DNA of 64,000 nt from contig JAWNGF010000003.1 of the NCBI GenBank assembly GCA_037039685.1, positions 2,976,001 to 3,040,000 on the forward strand, in the 5' to 3' direction. This stretch comes from Ceratobasidium sp. AG-K. Taxonomy: Eukaryota > Basidiomycota > Agaricomycetes > Cantharellales > Ceratobasidiaceae. The number at the start of each line of letters is the position of its first letter. Within the stretch, counting starts at the first letter, position 1. Made by a program: the position numbers and the translations under genes. The notes beneath the pieces were generated by a model. That model was not told the origin of the DNA and did no database searches. It was given only the letters and a program-made list of their open reading frames with translations. This document shows, in pieces, positions 55,166 through 64,000 of this stretch.

Positions 55166-57555
55166 AATCTATCAACCAGACGTCATGACTAGGTTCGGAT
55201 CGACCGCGGGGCGAAAATATCCCTCCTAAAACGAAGCAATGCCGTACACCCAACAATATCTACACAATCCGACCGACACAAGGGTGGCTTCATGGTCTGT
55301 CCCCTGACCCGCAACACAGAGTGGGTGCTTGAGACAGCAGAACCGCGGGAGCTAAGTTGGCATGCTGGCTCGGCGATTCGTGGCGTTAGCGCGGTGAGAC
55401 TGCCGCTACGCTAAATGTCGAGGCACACCAATATGCGGTACGCCAGCCAGATCTGAGCGGGTTGTTAGTTTATGAAAACCAGAGTCAGGAGGGATGTAGG
55501 CGCCCGTGTAGTGGCAGATAGTTTTCCAGGGAGACTCGTGTCCACCACTGATTAGTCGACAAAAATAAGGTTGAACAAGCTTTGACGTGATGCTTCTAGC
55601 ACTACACGCCCCGGCGCTGCGTTGGGTGCAATGCGCAAATAATGGCTCGACTGGCTGAGGTTGTGTCGAATGAATGTACGTCACTGAAATGTGATCGGTT
55701 GAAACGTGGGAGATGGTCAATACCAACTTAGCTGGGGCATGACTTTGGTCATAGCGTTCTCTGGTCGCAGGCGGGCGTGGAATCGCAGTTGAGGTGTATT
55801 CATGCTCACCGAGGCTTAAACAAAGAAGAGAGTGGGCAATTCATCGGCCGGGACATTGTTCATCCTTGGCCCCCTTGAACGTAGCCGATAAACTAAAGGC
55901 ATGCTGACCAACACACCTCTCTGGACTGCAAACCGAACAACCGACCCACGAATCTGGACACTCGTTTGAATATGTGAACCCACACTCGATCTCGGCTAAA
56001 CAACGCTGGATCAGATTATTCGTTGGACTGCTCATCCTCCCCACGTGGGGACCAACCAAAAGATTGCGCTACAAGTGATTGAAAACGTGAGCGTGCTGAT
56101 CATGATAGGTTGATCGTGTTTTAGCGCCCAGTCCCAGATCCGGTCGATAAACCGGTTAGAACGGAACCGCGTGAGCACCGAGTAGCGATACTCATCTAGG
56201 GGCAGATACTCATCTAGGGGCACCGCGGACCAACGCGAGCGAAACCGTTCCGAACCAGAGGCGGGCACGGCGAATACCTGTCACTCACCATTTGGACCTC
56301 GTACATGAAGCACAATGCACATGAACGCCATTCGAAAATCCCATGCTCAAAGATTTTACTGAATTGTGGTCCAAGGCCAGGCATCTTCAATGCACTAAAC
56401 AGTTCGAGAACCAGTCAGCGACTCTGAAAATGAGCGCTGAGACGCAGAAGGCTTGCAGTTCACCAGATCTTAGCGGTGAATCCTAGTATAGCAACAAGCT
56501 CACGCTAGCTTGTGTTGGGCTTGCGCTTGGCCCACGCATATGACAAGCACCAATCAGGTCCTGGGCGGCTTTAAAAAAATCCAACGTATACGGAACGATT
56601 TGTCAAGGGGTCGATAACTCCATAGATGAAAAGGCTTCTGCTGGGGTCGAGGCTTGAGCGGATGTGCTAGCTCACGATCTATCGGAGACAAATTTACCCA
56701 AAGCCACGTGACTCACTGGCTCCGAATTTCAAGCTCTGCTCAAGACCCGATCCTTGATATTGATTTGGCCGTTTAGCCAGAACAAAAGTAGAAGTAGGAT
56801 ATCCTAGTAGGATTGAATTAGAAAGTCGCTAGCCGGAAATCATCTGGGGCCCGTGGCAGCTGCAGGTCCACGGTGCCACCGAGCACTCCCACTTGTTGAC
56901 CGATAAGCCAATTATAACGAGTTTCATTCTAGGCTCACACCCTCATTTGCGACGTCTGTGCTTAAACGTCAGTCTAATGCGTCAAAGTGATCAGATCATT
57001 GGTCAAAGCTAAGACGTGTCGTTGTGGACCGGCAAGTCGGTATCCACGCATTCTATCGCTTTCTCGAGAGGTACTCTCCTTTGCACTCGGGAGAGGCATG
57101 TATGCGGGGGAAAGAATCGCAAAGTTACCGCATCGCCATAACCTCAATCTGGTATTCATTTACGGGCTGGTTTAACCTGGACAGTCAGAAGTGTGGAGCT
57201 GGCCAAAGTCCAATCAACGCTACTACAACCAAGGTTTTAGGACTGAATAACGTGGAGGCTGCTTCTGCGGCTCATTTGTTGCTCGCTTTGGGCGCCCAGG
57301 CGAAGTTTGGTCCCAAACTCTGGGCCACCGGGAGAAACTGTATAGCCTGGATAAATTAAGGTGACACTGAAGCATACAGGCTAACCTCTGTCGGCTCACC
57401 TAGCTGTTTGGAAAGCCGACCTGAACTCAATCCTGATCGCGCAAGGCTACGCAGTGCTGGCTTTATTTTGACGCCCGTGGGTTATGGGCGGATGGGACTC
57501 CATAAAACCGAAGACTAATCTTTCGTTTTACCCACCTCATTACAGCAGCTTGTGG
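55166..57555. other. Repeat-derived intergenic region with a third, partial Q block
   Basis: No gene is supported. Parts of about 56400-56760 resemble block Q again (GTTCGAGAACCAGTCAGC, then GGAGACAAATTTACCC and CACGTGA). A 17-18-bp unit (ATACTCATCTAGGGGCA) is repeated in tandem at about 56189-56222. Confidence 0.45.
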
Positions 57556-57563
57556 AGACTTCA

Positions 57564-58905
57564 TGGCGAACAAGCTCAAGGATGCTCTCAAGTCTGGCCT
57601 GCAAACTGCTGGAATTCCGGTCGATGCTATCGTCCAAGATTTCAATGCTTGTATTGATATCTTCAAGGCAAGTCTTGAATCATGTCATACCGACCACTCT
57701 GCTAACAGAGTTTGGCCCAATAGACTCCAACTTTGAATGATAAACATCTAGATCGAATGATTGAACATATTACATCCATGACAAACTCGATCAGCCAAGC
57801 AAGAAGCGACCATTACAAGGACGAAATGGATGAGTTCAGGCGGTAGTTATAACGCAGCTCCATTATATGTGAATATAGGTCCTAAAGCTGGGTCTTGGTG
57901 ACAGGGAGTGCGAGGAGCTTATAACAAAGCTTCATGGTATCCAAGGGCACATGCGAGGGTCAAGAATAGTCAAGGTCCTTGATGCTGAGGAGTTGCTCAA
58001 GGATTTGAACAACAAGCTCACACAACAGCTATCCAAGTTCAATGTGTGTAACTGTATATAGCTCACATCTGGGTCGATCTAACTCATTGTTCAACCTTAG
58101 GCTAAGCTTCTACTCAAGCAACCGATGTTAATTGAGGTACGCTTACTGATAATTCGTGCTTTTGGATATCCCGGTGTGAAACAGGCCGCCGTAGTCAATG
58201 ATTCGATCTATCACAATCTCGCCAATTGAAGAGGCGAGTTGAGCGGGAAAACGAATTGTTGGGTCAATCGCCCACTAATTGTTTCTATCTTTACAGAGAC
58301 CCGAGGAATATAGAGACGACATTGTTCCTTACGGCAAGCTCAAGGATCAGAATCCAGAACACGAAGATATGGAGTGCAACGGAGTTAAAGTACGGATCGA
58401 CACGGCAAAGTACAAAAAACAAGTTGTGATAGTCAAGACGTTCATCGGGGAGTCCCTGAAGACTACCAAGGTGCTGCGTAGATAGGATGGCATAGTTCAA
58501 TCTCTTATGTTTCGAGATAGGCATGGCGAACCGAGATTGAAAAGTACAAGCGTTGGAGGCAAGTGAAAATCCTTCCTGTGGTATGTCAAGACTTCAATAG
58601 CGCATTCAGGCACCCATACCTCGAGGCATTGTTGGGTGTATCTCCGCCAACAGAACCAAACCCATATATCATTATATCACAAGGTACATTAACAACACCT
58701 TATTGCATTTCTGCGTCCCGTTGAGGTGAATATACAGCTGGTGCGGATATTCGACAGTTTTTTCAAACACGAAGAAGCATATCCGAAGTCATCAACCTTG
58801 TGAGTACCTTCGAGCTATAGTTCTCTCTAAATAAAGGATAGGATTAACTGACCAATCTGTGGGCTCTGCACTCAAAGATGAATTGCCTAGAGGTAAGCAA
58901 TAAGA
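57564..58905 (+). pseudogene. Truncated, frame-damaged kinase-like gene
   Basis: Reading starts MANKLKDALKSGLQTAGIPV (57564) and passes through short exons: TPTLNDKHLDRMIEHITSMT, LGLGDRECEELITKLHGIQG, AKLLLKQPMLIE and AAVVNDSIYHNLAN. A one-base deletion near 58229 then shifts the frame to KRRVERENELLGQS. Next come EEYRDDIVPYGKLKDQNPEH, ECNGVKVRIDTAKYKKQVVI, AWRTEIEKYKRW, HPYLEALLGVSPPTEPNPYI and AGADIRQFFQTRRSISEVIN. A modified residue-binding strand (KKQVVIVKTF), then a HPxLxxLLGV step and a GDxxxFF step, follow the order of a protein kinase N-lobe in fungal kinase-like families. The catalytic loop is absent; sequence ends at about 58900. One intron appears to use a GC donor (GCAAGT). Probably dead. 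Confidence 0.5.
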
Positions 58906-59580
58906 GTTTCAGTTAACGTGTTTGTGGCCTCAGCTTAAGTGAGACATGTGATTGGCAGAGGGCGTGTGGGGAAATCTTCCGCATGGGATGCTATAACGTA
59001 TTCACTTTCCCCACTTCGGCGACACTTACACTGAAGATATAAGCAGTGGGATCGTATCAACGTTCTGACGGGCGGAAGACCGTTCATCCAACCAAGACAC
59101 GAGCACTGTATGATTGTTTGATCCACAATTTTAGGTTCGAGTTTTCATCTTATATATCCACTTTTTCTGGTGCCAGAGCTCGTAACTTGTAACCCGCGTG
59201 GTCGCTTTTAACGTTCCATATTTTTTTTGGTCTCTAAGGCGCTCCCTCTCACGCGGAGCAGATTGCATACGTCAAGACCAATTCCACATATTTTTGGGCG
59301 CTCGGCTCATTCCACTTATTTATGAACGAAAAAGCTAGTTCGAGCTCGCGACCCTCAATGCGGACAAACCGTGTAAGCGCGCGGGAATAAGCCGTGAAAG
59401 TTGGTGAATTCTGTGATACCTAAAATATACACTACGGCTAAATAGAAAGACTACGACGTCCAGCAGATTCGGGTGCAGTGCGACGTCAATGGAGCACAAC
59501 TGAGACTGGAAAATATGGGTTCAGTGCAAAAAAAGCACCTACACGGGTCCAAGAACAAGAAAAAACGATCAGGGAAAGTG
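58906..59580. other. Intergenic region
   Basis: No gene is supported. CACTACGG at about 59432 would suit the start of a CACTA-type element covering the genes to the right, but no partner end is in the window. Confidence 0.35.
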
Positions 59581-59583
59581 GAA

Positions 59584-59672
59584 AAAAATGGGTTTCGAAC
59601 CGGAAGCCACAGTTCGGGCGAGCGGGGGTGGCGCGTTGATCGTGTATACTACAGCACGCGAATGTCCCTAAT
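59584..59672 (-). ncRNA. Pol III-type promoter pair, tRNA-like relic or SINE head
   Basis: On the minus strand, TAGTATACACG fits the A-box consensus TRGYNNANNNG. About 50 bp further, GGTTCGAAACC fits the B-box GGTTCGANNCC. A run of seven T follows at once, as in Pol III terminators. No cloverleaf can be drawn: neither the acceptor nor the T stem pairs. It is therefore not a working tRNA gene; a tRNA-derived relic is possible. Confidence 0.3.
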
Positions 59673-59707
59673 CGACGCAGGCTCTGGGTGTGTCGGTGAG
59701 TAGATAG

Positions 59708-61888
59708 TCATGGAAGTAGCGGAAACGCACATTTTCGCCCGGCCTTACCACCCTTACCACCCCTACCGCCCTTACCGCCCTTACCATCCCTGCTAGAGGT
59801 CGGAGCTGGGCTATCCTCTCTCTCTCTCGGTTTCTTGGCGCTGCGTGGAATGGACTCGCGCGCTGGTAGCTGAGGGTCCTTGCGCGTCCGCTTCGACTTT
59901 GAGGCGACACGGTCATCTTGCTCGCCCTCGACCTCCTCGATCTCGTCTAGCTCGACCTCGTCCTTCTCCCCCTCGTCCTTCTCCCCCTCACCCTTCTCCG
60001 GCTCCTCCTCCTCCTCTTGCTCGTCCTCCTCCTGCTCGTCCTCGCTCGGTGGGTTGGGTGCCACCTTCAACTTGAGCTTAGGATTGGACTTCGGAGTAGG
60101 CGCGACACCTCCGTTGAGTGCCGCAAGGGCGGCGGCGTCGGTTGAGGAGCGGTTGCCGCCTCCGAAGGGAGGCGGAGCGGGCTGGGTTGGTCGTGTCGGA
60201 CGGCGCGGCGACGGGAGCTCGACTTGGACAACCGACCGCGGGGCGGCACTACTGCGCAAGGGCGACGTTTTTTGTGCGTCGGCGGAGGGGTTAGTGCTCT
60301 GGGAAGACGGGGGGGCTAAAATGGCGTCCGCAAAGAACATAGAAAAAAAGTTAATGAGTACCATATAAACGAGCCACCACCCAACGAACTCACCTTGCTG
60401 CTGCGCATTCGCGTTTTTCTTGCCCTTGCCCTTGCCTTTGGGCTTGTCCCCAGCGTCAGACGTGCGACTCGTTTTCGCTTTCTTGCGGGGGGGTTGCTTT
60501 TCCTCGTCATCCTCCGTCGACTCAAGCTCGCTCGCCTCGTCTTCGCTCGCCTCGTCTTCGCTCGTCTCGTCTTCGCTCTCCTCGTGGCCAGGCTGCTCGG
60601 GTTGAGCAGTTGGCTTGCTCTTGCTCTTGCTCTTGCTCTTGCTGTAACCCTTGCCCTTGCCCTCGTCCTTGCCCTCGTCCTTGTCGCGAGTCTCGTCCTG
60701 GTCGCGGGCGTGGTCCTTTGACACCGACTCCTTGGCGCGAGTCGATTCTTCATTTCGCTTTGAAGTCGAATGCGAAGCGTCCTTCGCGGCGTCGGTATTC
60801 TTCGTAGGCTCAGGTTTGCGCTTCTTCTGTTTACCATCACCTTCGATGACCCTCCGTTTCTTGGTGGGCGGAGGGCTGTCCGAGTCGTCGGACTCGCCAG
60901 AGTCAGAGTCGTCGGAATCGGAGGACGAGGACGAAGTGTCCTGCGATCGGAGGTGGTGTAGACGAAGGTGGGTTGAAGGTCTCCTGGAGTAGCTGCTCGG
61001 CGCCCCAGTTCCTTTCGAACACGTCAAACTCGGGGACTTTCTTGCGGAACTACGAAATAGTTAGCACGACAATCAAATCAGGCATGAAGAGGGCCTCACC
61101 ATACTCAAAGCTAAGCCGACGTCTGATGGCGATTGGCGCCGATACACCAGGTTGAGATCGAGGCCAACGCGGTTGATGCACTTGCGCATGCTCGCCTGCG
61201 TGGCAATCTTAAGTTATCGGACCAACAGTTGAACGATACGAGAGCCTACCCGTGCGCGCGACCACTGGGCTTTTTCCCACCCTAGCCACTTTTTCCATCG
61301 CTTGGCGTTCACCTTTGTTTTTTTCTCCGGGTAGGGGATAACTTTGCGACCGCTCGAACTTTCTCTCTTCTTATGTTTCTTGTCCTTCTTGCTGCTCGTG
61401 GACTTCGCGTTCGGGGATTTTGCGTTCGAGCCTGAGGCACCCGGGGTTGCTAGGGCACCGTCGCGTTCGTAGTTGGCTATCTGCGCGCGGGCAAGACTGA
61501 GCTCGGCCTCCATTCGCGCGACTGTAAACGGCGGAAGGCGATTAGCAAAGCAACTCGCAGATGCGTAAGAAAGTGAGAAAAAATATTTAAAAAAATGAAA
61601 ACGCAAACGAAAAGAAAAGCGCGAATGAAAAGATAACTCACTTCGCGCATGGGAATCCTCAGTGTCACCGTCGTCATCGTCTTCCGGCTTGGTCACGTCC
61701 GACGCGAGGTCCTTCTTCTTCTTCTTCTTCTTCTTTTTCTCCTCGAACGTGGCCCCCAAGGTTTTGGCCACGTCCTTGTCGAGTTCGCCGTCGTCACTGT
61801 CGTGTGGCTTCCTGTTGTCCGAATTCGTGTCCGTGTCGCGCTTTTTCCCCTTTCCCTTCCCGCCCACGTCGTTAGATCGGCGAGCCAT
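59708..61888 (-). CDS. Lys/Ser/Glu-rich protein, possibly carried by a CACTA-type element
   Basis: The start MARRSNDVGGKGKGKKRDTD (61888) is followed by exons RMEAELSLARAQIANYERDG and KVNAKRWKKWLGWEKAQWSR. A conserved-looking block comes next: ASMRKCINRVGLDLNLVYRR, then SPSDVGLALSMFRKKVPEFD and NWGAEQLLQETF. A long low-complexity region rich in SDSDDSD, KGKGKGK and EEEEE runs follows, ending near 59708. One intron (GTGAGTTCG ... CATTTTAG) lies in it. The block around NWGAEQLLQ and the long acidic frame (DTSSSSSDSD) are in different frames, and no normal-length intron joins them at about 60935. A short intron or a one-base change is needed. Runs of Lys suggest a nuclear protein. It is divergent from the Tnp2 gene about 1 kb away, so it may be the second gene of that element (inference). 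Confidence 0.6.
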
Positions 61889-62878
61889 AGGACGAATGAG
61901 TTAGCACAAAAGGAGGAGCGGTGCGTGTTGGAAGTTTGGTGGATGAACGGGGAACTCACTGTGTCGGCTCTTGGTGGCGAATGTTGTGGCGCCGTGATTG
62001 CAGGGTTCAAGGCAGTGCACTCTGTTGCTTATGCAAGAGTGAAGCCAATCGGCTGCGTGTGGCGAGGGTCAAATCCGTGGATCCGGTCACGGGACACTTT
62101 TCATTCGACTTCGATCTTTCCACCACCCTGTGCCTGCAACCCCGGAGATCTGGATTTTTTGGACATGACGCAATTGTTTGGTCACTCCGACCACTTTTTT
62201 TTGGTTCGTTTTGGACTGCGGTATCTTGGGCCCTGGTAAGTAGAACCCTTCAACAAAATTGCTAACTCCAATTGACGCGCGTTCATCGGCAGATATCGAT
62301 CTTTCACGTCCTCCCACGATGTTGCTTGCGGGTGGTAACCGACCCAACAGGTGCGTATAATCGCCCTTGTATTGACGCCGTCTGATGCACGCGCATATAG
62401 GTCAATAACTATCTCGTCGGAAACGTACGTGCCCGGATTGACTTCGCGAAGTCCCACCCCGCTGTGCGCCACTTAACCAGCGAGTTCGCTCCCGACTTTG
62501 ATATATTGTCCTTCTCATTGACGCGTCAAACTTAGTGCCGATTCACGACCTCGGGGTATCAAATAACATAATTACCCACTCGAGGACGCTGGGTGACGCA
62601 TCGTTATGCCTGTCATGGATCGCGCCACATTTTTCGGCGTTGATCGTTGGCGCGGACGGCGGCTATTGTGAAATGCTGAAGTAAGTCTCGTTTTGCAGCG
62701 CGGCCCGCCTATTTTATCACTAAATGCGCGTTAAATAGAAAATCCTGCTCTACGCAGTGCCCCCTTTCGATTCTACGTTCACAGCGCGGCCTGACCGACT
62801 GAGGCACTGGGTATGTACGTTTTCTTGCGTGCATGCGCGCCCCGGAAGCGCGGGCTAATCCATTTTCTGGTGTACAGC
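61889..62878. other. Divergent spacer between the charged-protein and Tnp2 genes
   Basis: About 990 bp between two start codons. No protein is recognised. The lower part may hold a 5' intron of the Tnp2 gene, since TGTACAG directly precedes its ATG. Confidence 0.45.
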
Positions 62879-64000
62879 ATGGCGGGACCCAAGGATACGT
62901 GTCCTTCGTGCGGCGGTCGGTTCCATCCAAAGACCGTACGAAAACACGCTCGTACTGGTTGTCCTGGAGCGACAGGCGCCGCGAATGCAAGGTTATTCGC
63001 CTTGCTCGCGCCTTGCTCGCGGAAGGACACCTTCCGGCGCCTCGCGGTAGGCGTCACTACCATCGACGGGACCCGCCATCTAGTCCCCGTCCGATCCCAC
63101 TGCCACCGCTCTCTCCCCCACGAGGTCGCAAGCGCAAGCGCACGCGTGGACAGCGACGCGGCCCTTCCTCCCAGTCCCCTTCCCAGTCCCCTCCCCAGTC
63201 TCCAGCACGCCCTAGGCCACCAGACTCGGACCTCGATATGGATGACGCCCATCTCCGCCATGAGGACTTCCGCTTCGACACTCGAGGGGCTGGGCCGTCA
63301 AATGCCCGCGTCGCACCGCCAACACCACCAAGTCCGAACTCTCTTCACGAAGAGCAGCCCTGGCTGAAAGGACTGAGCACGGAGGACATCGCCAGGATGA
63401 ACCTCCAGGCGGAATTGGCTCGAGACGGAGGTATGTCCGCTCACCTTTACCTCTAATCCAAGCTTACGATTACCTCCAGGATTTGAGCTGCCGGATTACG
63501 ACCGACTCGTCACACAGGCCTTCAACTATAAGGTTGTCTCGGACATCAGCGGAGCGGCGTTCCAAATGCTCCCCAAGGCGTTTCCCGACCACCTATCCGA
63601 CTTTCCCAAACCAGGCTCGATCAACGCGAGAATTACTCGGCTCAGCGGCATGGCCGGTATCAAAATCGACTGTTGTATCAATTCTTGCGTCGCATTTACC
63701 GGGCCCTACGAGGACTTCGACAAATGTCCGATCTGCCCCGCGCTAAGGTACAAGCCCAACAAAAACAACTCGCAACGGCGCATCCCCCGACGACAGTTCC
63801 TGTACCTGCCTCTCATTCCCCGTCTCGTGAACATGTATCGTGATCCGGAAACTGCCCGGCTACTGGGTTACCGTGCTCGGCGCCGACATCGCCCAGGCAA
63901 CTTCTCGGACATCTTCGATGGGAGCCTGTATCGGGATCTACTCGGTCGTCGTGTCCGGGTCAACGGAAGAACGCTCGACGACACGTATTTCTCGTCACCC
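62879..64000 (+). CDS. Tnp2-type (CACTA-like) transposase, 5' part, cut by window end
   Basis: Exons 62879-62991, 63051-63430 and 63480 onward join in frame through introns of 59 and 49 nt. The protein starts MAGPKDTCPSCGGRFHPKTV with a Cys/His zinc finger (CPSC ... HARTGC). A basic Pro/Ser-rich linker and LSTEDIARMNLQAELARDGG follow. The family core then begins: CINSCVAFTGPYEDFDKCPI with its Cys-rich knuckle, RRIPRRQFLYLPLIPRLVNM, and SDIFDGSLYRDLLGRRV at the edge. Basidiomycete Tnp2 proteins share the C-x-N-S-C-x-A(F/Y)-T-G-x(Y/F)-x-D-x-D-x-CP-x-C knuckle and the IPR-x-QF-x-Y-x-P(L/I)IPRL motif. No break is seen, unlike the remnant at 5525-6860. It could be an active source for the deleted CACTA element, but relatedness cannot be judged without its ends. 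Confidence 0.85.

Noticed and set aside
56189..56222. CRISPR-like or satellite repeat
   Set aside because: Only two tandem copies of a 17-18-bp unit, with no spacers; a chance slip duplication. No CRISPR array is expected in a fungus.
59584..59672. A working tRNA gene
   Set aside because: A and B boxes are present, but no acceptor, anticodon or T stem can be paired.
60395..60721. Hydrophobic LALALAL-type plus-strand frame
   Set aside because: It is the antisense of Lys/Ser/Glu repeat codons in the charged-protein gene.

Overview
The window looks like nuclear DNA of a basidiomycete fungus of the Agaricomycetes, most like Rhizoctonia/Thanatephorus. The grounds are genes broken by many short introns of about 45-60 nt, F-box proteins of the Agaricomycete type, CACTA-like Tnp2 and chromodomain Ty3/gypsy elements, and an HNH_2-type protein. 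The species is inferred from family resemblance, not from a marker gene.

Layout. (1) 1-9.7 kb is transposon-derived: a decayed Ty3/gypsy chromovirus with its 3' LTR, a 213-bp inverted-repeat MITE, a decayed Tnp2 transposase split by a second MITE, and a 2.39-kb deleted CACTA-type element with matching ends and a GCT target duplication. (2) 9.7-21.6 kb is an accessory island. An intact five-exon HNH_2-like gene is followed on the minus strand by an alternating array A-B-A-B-A of two unrelated gene families. A is a multi-exon protein with a possible permuted papain-like His/Cys pair and a HEDxCxxCWKLAL motif. B is a short multi-pass membrane protein. I do not recognise either family by name, and this array is the best candidate for an undescribed system. 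(3) 22.7-40.8 kb is a conserved housekeeping block: nascent-chain complex alpha, AP-1 mu, a vacuolar Ca2+/H+ exchanger, proteasome beta-4, a Ser/Pro-rich disordered protein, exportin CSE1 and serine palmitoyltransferase LCB2. All are on the minus strand except the disordered protein. (4) 42.4-57 kb holds a duplicated F-box region with two complete copies and one dead copy. Paired non-coding repeat blocks flank it, and an apparently intact Mutator-like element (MULE) with about 131-bp terminal repeats and a 9-bp target duplication lies inside one copy. (5) 57.5-64 kb holds a kinase-like gene fragment, a Pol III-like A box/B box/T-run motif, and a Lys/Ser/Glu-rich protein gene divergent from a Tnp2 transposase that runs off the right edge. 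The last two may belong to one CACTA-type element.

How it fits together: a stable secretory, proteolysis and transport block is flanked by two fast-evolving regions where tandem duplication (A/B array, F-box genes) and DNA transposons dominate. Exon boundaries were inferred by eye from GT/AG (occasionally GC/AG) sites and paralogue comparison and may be off by a few bases.
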